This document shows, piece by piece, positions 1 to 5,241 of a stretch of 20,222 nt of DNA. The position numbers and the translations under genes are program-made. The notes beneath the pieces are model-generated. The model was given only the letters and a program-made list of their open reading frames with translations. It had not been told where the DNA came from and ran no database searches. Within the stretch, counting starts at the first letter, position 1. Each line of letters begins with the position of its first letter. The stretch comes from Lachnoclostridium sp. UBA1434 (lineage in GTDB: Bacteria; Bacillota; Clostridia; Lachnospirales; Lachnospiraceae): the NCBI GenBank assembly GCA_002329645.1, contig DCTS01000011.1:1-20222 (forward strand), in the 5' to 3' direction.

Positions 1-1754
1 TCCATGTATTCCGACATGTCAACCCTTATAATGGCATTCTCGCTTCCGAACATGGCTTCGGACAACGCTTTGGAGAGCTCGGTCTTACCAACACCTGTAG
101 GGCCCAGGAATAAGAACGAACCTATTGGCCGGTTAGGATCCTTAAGTCCTACCCTGCCCCGGCGTATAGCCTTTGCAACTGCTCCAACGGCCTCTTCCTG
201 GCCTACTACTCTTTGATGGAGGATTTCTTCAAGATTCTTAAGGCGTTCCGTCTCCTCCTCCGCAAGCTTCTTTACCGGTATCTTGGTCCAGCTCGATATT
301 ATCTCGGCTATCTCATTCTCACTGACCACAAGCTTTTCTTCGGTCTTCTTCTTTTCCTCCATAAGCTTTTGCTTCTCAAGCTGCTCCTGCAAGGCCTCCT
401 GCTGCTTTTTGATTTCTCCGGCCTTTTCATAAGCCTCCTGCTTGATGGCATTCTCCTTCTCTTCCTCAAGGCGCTTTATGTCCTGTTCAAGCTGCTTTAT
501 CACAGGAGACGAGGTGTAAGCGCTCAGGCGGACCTTGGATGCAGCCTCATCCATAAGATCAATTGCCTTGTCAGGCAGGTACCTGTCATTTATATACCTG
601 CTTGACAGCTTCACTGCCGAGATTAAAGCCTGATCCGTTATGCGGACCTGATGATGGGCTTCGTACTTATCCCTGAGACCGAAAAGAATCTGTATTGCTT
701 CCTCTTCAGAAGGCTCCTCAACTACAACGGGCTGGAACCTTCTCTCCAGAGCGGCATCCTTCTCGATGTACTTGCGGTATTCCTCCCTTGTGGTTGCACC
801 GATAATCTGAAGCTCTCCCCTGGCAAGGGACGGTTTGAGGATATTTGATGCATCTATAGCTCCTTCTGCCCCGCCTGCTCCAATTATTGTATGGATTTCA
901 TCTATGAACAGGAAGACATTGCCGTCGGTTATAACCTCGCTGATTACCTTCTTAATTCTTTCCTCGAATTCGCCCCGGTATTTCGAGCCTGCCACCAGAC
1001 CTGACAAATCAAGGGTAACCACCCGCTTATCCTTTATTGTATCAGGAATGTTGCCCTCCACTATCTTAAGTGCAAGGCCTTCCGCTATTGCAGTCTTACC
1101 GACGCCGGGTTCACCCACCAGGCATGGATTATTCTTAGTCCTCCTGCTGAGTATCTGGACAACCCTCTGAATTTCATTCTCCCTGCCTATGACAGGATCC
1201 AGCTTGCCCTCCCGTGCAAATTCCGTAAGATCCCGGCTGTACTGATCCAGGGTGGGAGTTGAAGACTTGGCTTTAACCTTGCCCTTGCCTGTAGAATACT
1301 CGTTTTTGGCTGCGCTTACATCCACACCCGATGCGGCAAGGATATCTATGAACACCTTCTGTACGTTGACACCAAGGGTATTCAAAAGCCGGACAGCAAT
1401 ACAATCCGTCTCCTTGATTAATGCAAGCAATATATGCTCGGTCCCCACAAGAGGCGCCTTAAGCTTAGCTGCTTCCTTATAGCTTTGGTCAAGAATTCGC
1501 TTTGACCTGGGCGTGAAGCTGCCTGCATCTATCATTTCAACGCCGCTGTTCGGCGATATAAGCTGGTTTACAAGCTCCAACAGCTTTTCCACGCTGACGC
1601 CGTTCTCCTCCAGAACCTTGGAAGCAACACCGTCAACCTCCATTAAACCTATAAGTAAATGCTCCGTACCGATATAATTATGGGAAAGCCGGTACGCGAC
1701 CTCCTTGGCAAGGTTTATTGCATTTCTGGCATTTTCAGTAAATTTATCGTTCAT
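1..1754 (-). CDS. clpC: ATP-dependent Clp protease ATPase subunit ClpC (C-terminal part outside window)
   Basis: This is the AAA+ unfoldase that feeds substrates, including arginine-phosphorylated proteins, to ClpP in the cytoplasm. The 584 complete codons read without interruption to the window edge, so the gene is truncated by the window and not broken. Visible are two N-terminal Clp repeats (about residues 1-145), AAA-1 with Walker A GEPGVGKT (about 213-220) and Walker B FLFIDEIH (about 281-288), a Glu/Lys-rich coiled-coil middle domain (about 410-490) typical of ClpC, and the start of AAA-2 with Walker A GPTGVGKT (about 550-557). The rest of AAA-2, with the ClpP-docking loop, lies off the left edge. 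The start ATG at 1754 follows a GGAG about 8 nt upstream and lies 25 nt after the mcsB stop. It is the last visible gene of the gntR-mcsA-mcsB-clpC operon. Identification is firm from the motifs, the middle domain and the neighbours. Confidence 0.97.
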   Translation of the reverse strand, partial: MNDKFTENARNAINLAKEVAYRLSHNYIGTEHLLIGLMEVDGVASKVLEENGVSVEKLLELVNQLISPNSGVEMIDAGSFTPRSKRILDQSYKEAAKLKAPLVGTEHILLALIKETDCIAVRLLNTLGVNVQKVFIDILAASGVDVSAAKNEYSTGKGKVKAKSSTPTLDQYSRDLTEFAREGKLDPVIGRENEIQRVVQILSRRTKNNPCLVGEPGVGKTAIAEGLALKIVEGNIPDTIKDKRVVTLDLSGLVAGSKYRGEFEERIKKVISEVITDGNVFLFIDEIHTIIGAGGAEGAIDASNILKPSLARGELQIIGATTREEYRKYIEKDAALERRFQPVVVEEPSEEEAIQILFGLRDKYEAHHQVRITDQALISAVKLSSRYINDRYLPDKAIDLMDEAASKVRLSAYTSSPVIKQLEQDIKRLEEEKENAIKQEAYEKAGEIKKQQEALQEQLEKQKLMEEKKKTEEKLVVSENEIAEIISSWTKIPVKKLAEEETERLKNLEEILHQRVVGQEEAVGAVAKAIRRGRVGLKDPNRPIGSFLFLGPTGVGKTELSKALSEAMFGSENAIIRVDMSEYM

Positions 1755-1779
1755 CTATATATCTCCGTTCTTATTATGA

Positions 1780-2814
1780 TTATTTAATTGTAGGTAATTC
1801 TCTTCTAATATATTCAGCCCTTGACTGATCTCTTGACAGGCTTCCGACATTCTTGCCCAGATTCCATTGCAGGCTCCCGGGCTGAACCCCCATCATAAGC
1901 TTATGAATGTTGAATTCTCTGTCGAAGCTTATGATATCGCAATCCGCGCCGAATTTAAGCTGGGATAATAGAGTCATGGCATTCTCCGAGGTTATCTGCC
2001 GTGCGTATTTCAGTATTCCGTATGCCCTGTAAACCTGGTCCTCTATCTCATCCGAGTTAACGGAAAGCATGTATTCCCGTCTCTTTCGTTCCTGCTTGAC
2101 CACCTGGGCAACTATATTTTTCAGATTTTCAATTATCTCCGTCTCTGAAATACCCAGGGTTTTCTGGTTGGATATCTGATATATGCTTCCAAGGCTCTTG
2201 GTTCCCTCTCCGTATATACCTCTTATAGTTACACCGTACTTGCCTACTTCCTCGATAAGCTTCTGTATCAGCCTTGCCGAGCTTAACGCAGGCAGGAACA
2301 CCATGCAGGATGCACGCATTCCGGTACCCATATTGGTCGGGCAGGATGTAAGATATCCGTACTGCTCGTCGAAGGCAAATCTCAGCTTCTCATATGCGAT
2401 ATCATCTATCCTGTCGGCCTCCTCATAAGCCTTCTCCAGATTCATTCCGCCGACTATTGCCTGTATCCTCAGATGGTCCTCTTCATTTATCATAATACTG
2501 ACGGTCTCATCATCCGAAAGGATAAGGCCGGTTTCCTGCTTCTTTTCCGCCAAAAGGGGACTGACTATATGCCTCTCAACCATTGCCGTCTTATCTATCT
2601 CAGACAAGGTACTTACATTGCAGGCATAATATTTTCTATTATCCCTTTCCGACAGGAGGGGTACGATGCTCTTCACTTCTTCAACCATTTCCCTGGCCTG
2701 TTTATCGTCAAGCTTTGCAGCAAAGGGCTTATCTTCCAGATTTCTTGCCAGTCTGATGCGACTGGAAATGACAACATCACTATCCGGAACAATCTGCTCA
2801 TACCACTTAAGCAT
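1780..2814 (-). CDS. mcsB: protein-arginine kinase McsB
   Basis: McsB phosphorylates arginine side chains on proteins and so marks them for ClpC-ClpP. In Bacillus its classic target is the repressor CtsR. The protein is 344 residues, close to the usual family length of about 350. It shows the phosphagen-kinase signatures: SSRIRLARN (17-25), NEEDH (110-114), the catalytic loop SCPTN with C158, and GTGMRAS (163-169). Near the C-terminus RDQSRA (328-333) fits the RDxxRA motif known from McsB proteins. The start ATG overlaps the end of mcsA by 8 nt. A GGAGG inside the mcsA end lies 9 nt upstream, which points to coupled translation. Nothing looks degraded, so the kinase should be active. What is unusual is that no CtsR gene accompanies it here. 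Confidence 0.97.
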   Translation of the reverse strand: MLKWYEQIVPDSDVVISSRIRLARNLEDKPFAAKLDDKQAREMVEEVKSIVPLLSERDNRKYYACNVSTLSEIDKTAMVERHIVSPLLAEKKQETGLILSDDETVSIMINEEDHLRIQAIVGGMNLEKAYEEADRIDDIAYEKLRFAFDEQYGYLTSCPTNMGTGMRASCMVFLPALSSARLIQKLIEEVGKYGVTIRGIYGEGTKSLGSIYQISNQKTLGISETEIIENLKNIVAQVVKQERKRREYMLSVNSDEIEDQVYRAYGILKYARQITSENAMTLLSQLKFGADCDIISFDREFNIHKLMMGVQPGSLQWNLGKNVGSLSRDQSRAEYIRRELPTIK

Positions 2815-3349
2815 TGTTTGTTTCCTCCTTTTTCATCTGGCGGATGATATCCCTCAGTCTTGCAGCTTCCTCGAATTCCTCCTTTTCAATTGCTTCCTGA
2901 AGCTTTAAGCCAAGTCTTTCCGTCTCAGTCATATCCTTAAGAATCCTGTCCGTAGTTGATATATAACCCTTCGGCCTTTTCCCGGTATGATTTACGGCGC
3001 CCTGTATACCCTTCAATGTCTTGGACAATTCATTATGAAAGCTTCTGTAGCATTGGGCACAGCCAAATTTGCCGTTCTGCATGAATTCCCTGAATGACGT
3101 ACCGCACTGACTACAGACTACTGCCGGCTTTCTGCCTGTTTCCACGGTATTACCGGTATTGTAAGCCTCCAACAGGGTAGATAACAGGTGGTTAAGGGAT
3201 AATTCACTGTTTATAAGTGTATTGCCCAACTGGAATGACGTGTAGTCTGTTGCACACTCCTCGCAAAGATGCTGCTCTTTCTTCATGCCGTTAATAATCT
3301 CAGTATAAAGTACCGTAGCTTCCTTCTTCAGGCATTTATCGCACAACAT
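2807..3349 (-). CDS. mcsA: McsA, zinc-finger activator of McsB
   Basis: McsA is the small zinc-binding partner that activates the arginine kinase McsB and links it to ClpC. The 180-residue protein begins with CxxC pairs (MLCDKC, then HLCEEC about 25 residues later). It has a second pair of CxxC knuckles in the middle (VVCSQC and FGCAQC) and a C-terminal UVR-type helix, about residues 145-178 (QEAIEKEEFEEAARLRDII). The start was set at 3349, not 3373, because GGGGGAGG lies just upstream of this ATG and the first Cys pair follows directly, as in the family. This start lies inside the end of the upstream gntR gene (14-nt overlap), and the ribosome binding site is made of gntR codons. Translation is therefore probably coupled. 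Confidence 0.94.
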   Translation of the reverse strand: MLCDKCLKKEATVLYTEIINGMKKEQHLCEECATDYTSFQLGNTLINSELSLNHLLSTLLEAYNTGNTVETGRKPAVVCSQCGTSFREFMQNGKFGCAQCYRSFHNELSKTLKGIQGAVNHTGKRPKGYISTTDRILKDMTETERLGLKLQEAIEKEEFEEAARLRDIIRQMKKEETNNA

Positions 3350-3728
3350 GGGTCCTCCCCCTTTCAAATTCATTAAACACCTGGTCTACAACCTCATGCG
3401 CTTCCCGGCAGGTAATATTCCTGCAGAAGGCCTCGGCAAGTATGAATCTTAATTCGTCCTTCATATCCTGCAATGCCTTAAGCTTATTGTAATCTATTGC
3501 TATAACAGCCCCTTTTCTGCGATCAAGCTTCACGTAGCCCTCTTGCTTTAAAATAGAATATGCTTTATTGACAGTATGCATGTTGATACCAACATAATCA
3601 GCAAGCTCCCTGACCGACGGAAGCGTATCTCCCTCCTGAAGCCTTGCTGTTGCTATACAGTAGATAATCTGGTTTCTAAGCTGAATATAGATTGCCTCAT
3701 CACTGTTGAAATCAATATTTACATACAT
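3336..3728 (-). CDS. GntR-family (YtrA-like) transcriptional repressor in the ctsR position
   Basis: This is a 130-residue DNA-binding regulator. Residues 11-78 form a GntR-type winged helix-turn-helix (IYIQLRNQI, then LPSVRELADYVGINMHTVNKAY, then the wing LDRRKGA). Only about 50 mostly helical residues follow, too few for a FadR- or UTRA-type ligand domain, so it belongs with the short YtrA-like class. The ATG at 3728 was chosen over a GTG at 3737 because GAGGTG lies 6 nt before it. YtrA proteins usually sit next to ABC transporter genes and repress their own operon. Here the gene heads mcsA-mcsB-clpC, exactly where ctsR normally is. A perfect inverted repeat over its own promoter suggests autoregulation. 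I infer that it controls this stress operon; the inducing signal is unknown. It is not CtsR: the N-terminal region is clearly GntR-like. Confidence 0.9.
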   Translation of the reverse strand: MYVNIDFNSDEAIYIQLRNQIIYCIATARLQEGDTLPSVRELADYVGINMHTVNKAYSILKQEGYVKLDRRKGAVIAIDYNKLKALQDMKDELRFILAEAFCRNITCREAHEVVDQVFNEFERGRTHVVR

Positions 3729-3759
3729 TTCAAACACCTCGTAATCATCTTATCGTTAT

Positions 3760-3786
3760 ATCTGTTATATATATAATATAACAGAT
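3760..3786. promoter_or_regulatory. Operator: perfect 10-bp inverted repeat over the -10 box
   Basis: ATCTGTTATA and TATAACAGAT are exact inverse complements separated by 7 nt (27 bp in all). The repeat covers the -10 hexamer, the downstream part of the promoter spacer and the probable start site. A dimer bound here would block RNA polymerase. Symmetry and size suit a GntR/YtrA dimer, so autorepression by the adjacent gene is the natural reading, but binding is inferred. Confidence 0.75.
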
Positions 3787-3801
3787 GCATGGTTTTGTCA
3801 A
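3773..3801 (-). promoter_or_regulatory. Sigma-A promoter of the gntR-mcsA-mcsB-clpC operon
   Basis: On the minus strand a perfect -35 TTGACA (3801-3796) is followed after exactly 17 nt by TATTAT (3778-3773), one base off the -10 consensus. Transcription would start near 3766, about 38 nt before the gntR ATG. I see no CtsR heptad repeat (GGTCAAA type) nor a CIRCE element around it. Confidence 0.85.
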
Positions 3802-3852
3802 TCCCTTATGCTTTAGCAACCCTTCTCATCCATATATTAAGCGGTTGAATTG

Positions 3853-5103
3853 CTACCTGCGCCGTCTTTTTCTTGCTTCAGCCTTAAGCCTCATGAAAAG
3901 ATGTATGCACACGCCTGCAAGTAATGCGCACAGCACGCTTAAGACCACAATCAGTACAATCGCTTTATTAAGACCTGATTTATACTTTTTGGCATCAGAT
4001 AACGCTTCCTCGTAAGGGTACTCAGGCGACCATACTCCCTCATGATCATCATCCGGCATATATCGCTGAAGTGTCTTCTCCGTCCTGTCATATCTGTAGA
4101 GGCCGGCAATTCCCTTATCATTTTCAGCATATATAAGCAGGAATTCACTGTCCAGCCTATCCTCCGGCGCATATACGGTTATGGATATATCCGATATTAT
4201 TATTCGTGTCTTTATATATCCGGAGGGTATTATGTTGTCACCGTCAGGTTCAACCAGCTTATATCTTCCGTTAAAAGCAATTATTGTATCATTTCCATCC
4301 TTATAAGCCTCTACGGTGCTTTGTTCTTTATCCGGTCCATTATCAGTCTGCTTCGGATCATCTTCAACCGGCGGCGCTTTTTCTCGAATCACATCTATAG
4401 TATATTCTATGACAGTTCCCGATTCTGCAATCACGGAAATGATAATTTTATTTTCCCCTTCCTTAAGCATATCATTACCTGTAATTTTAACAATTGAATT
4501 AGGATCCTCGCTTAATGCCTCGACAATCAGTCTCTCGGTTTCACAACCAACGGTGGTGCTGTACGAAAAAGTGTTCCGGTCAAATGCAGGGGTAAGCTCT
4601 GAGGGTCTTATCTTGAGAGATTTAAGATAAGCATTGTCTGATGCCGTATCAAGCGCTTTCACATTAACCGTATACTCATTGCTGGATACAGGCATTTCAA
4701 GCTCGGTATCATAATCATAAACCATGACAGGACCGCTGAAGGCTATATCACAGGTGCCTGTTTTTATGGCCTTGAATGCTAGAGCATACTTCCTGCTTGT
4801 GGTCCCTTCGGATACATATTTATGAGATATGTTAAGAAAGCCGCTGCTCCCGGCTATGTTGGGCGTTCCTCCCTGATACTCGAGAATTTCGTCGTCATAG
4901 GTTAAGTTGGCTTCAAAGTCTCCGAATAAAACGTCTGAGCTTATATTGATATATATGTAAAGACTTTCTCCGATAACTACCTCCGGGCTGTCCGAGGATA
5001 TTTCAATCCTTGCGCTTGCCCCATATGCCGGCTGCGCGGGAATAAGAACCGCAAAGAATATAACGGCAGCAAGCAAATATACTATTCGTCCTGATATTTT
5101 CAT
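3853..5103 (-). CDS. Membrane-anchored surface protein with cohesin-like and cadherin-like domains
   Basis: This 416-residue protein is exported. A signal peptide (1-29, ending PAYGASA) is followed by a beta-rich domain at about 31-150. Its pattern (ISSDSPEVVIGESLYIYI, FEANLTYDDEILEY, a closing TVNV strand) resembles cohesin-fold modules. Residues about 157-241 form a cadherin-like beta-sandwich (SLKI, then ENKIIISVIAESG, then YTIDVIRE). After an acidic linker (242-262) and another beta-rich stretch (265-365), one transmembrane helix at about 380-405 ends in a basic tail KRRRR. It should therefore sit in the membrane with its domains facing the wall. No LPxTG is present. The start has GGAGGG 5 nt upstream. 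It lies 138 bp downstream of a glucosaminidase gene that carries a very similar beta-sandwich. Binding partner unknown; no dockerin is seen in the window. Confidence 0.8.
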   Translation of the reverse strand: MKISGRIVYLLAAVIFFAVLIPAQPAYGASARIEISSDSPEVVIGESLYIYINISSDVLFGDFEANLTYDDEILEYQGGTPNIAGSSGFLNISHKYVSEGTTSRKYALAFKAIKTGTCDIAFSGPVMVYDYDTELEMPVSSNEYTVNVKALDTASDNAYLKSLKIRPSELTPAFDRNTFSYSTTVGCETERLIVEALSEDPNSIVKITGNDMLKEGENKIIISVIAESGTVIEYTIDVIREKAPPVEDDPKQTDNGPDKEQSTVEAYKDGNDTIIAFNGRYKLVEPDGDNIIPSGYIKTRIIISDISITVYAPEDRLDSEFLLIYAENDKGIAGLYRYDRTEKTLQRYMPDDDHEGVWSPEYPYEEALSDAKKYKSGLNKAIVLIVVLSVLCALLAGVCIHLFMRLKAEARKRRRR

Positions 5104-5148
5104 AAAATCCCTCCGTATTATTCATGACTTCGAAATTAGCATAAATAT

Positions 5149-5178
5149 AATATAATTATATCCGGCCGCTATTGTCAA
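5149..5178 (-). promoter_or_regulatory. Possible promoter of the cohesin-like gene, inside a hairpin
   Basis: On the minus strand a consensus TTGACA (5178-5173) is followed after 18 nt by TATATT (5154-5149), one mismatch from TATAAT. Transcription would start about 40 nt before the ATG at 5103. The -35 hexamer lies within the loop of the 5159-5190 hairpin. Confidence 0.5.
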
Positions 5179-5190
5179 GCAGGCCGGATA
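5159..5190 (-). terminator. Hairpin between the glucosaminidase and cohesin-like genes
   Basis: TATCCGGCC and GGCCGGATA form a perfect 9-bp GC-rich stem around 14 nt, extendable by GCT/AGC inside. On the minus strand it is followed by ATAATTATATTATATTT, a U-rich but interrupted tail. It could terminate or attenuate transcription leaving the upstream gene. A second weaker hairpin (ATCCGG / CCGGAT, 5210-5233) lies between it and the stop codon at 5242. Confidence 0.55.
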
Positions 5191-5241
5191 CTCATAGTTA
5201 CCATCGTAAATCCGGGCCGTCCTGCAACCGGATCAGGTTTG

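Noticed and set aside
213..605. Plus-strand Leu-rich 130-codon open frame
   Set aside because: It is antisense to the Glu/Lys-rich coiled-coil domain of clpC, which reads as Leu/Phe on the other strand.
3729..3852. CtsR box or CIRCE element for the clpC operon
   Set aside because: No direct GGTCAAA heptads and no 9-bp CIRCE arms are present; only the 10-bp GntR-like palindrome is found.
3853..3975. Sortase (LPxTG) anchor on the cohesin-like protein
   Set aside because: A membrane helix and basic tail are present, but no LPxTG-like motif precedes them, so a plain transmembrane anchor is more likely.
3853..5103. Cellulosomal scaffoldin
   Set aside because: There is only one cohesin-like domain, no dockerin or carbohydrate-binding module, and no glycoside hydrolase for plant polymers in the window.
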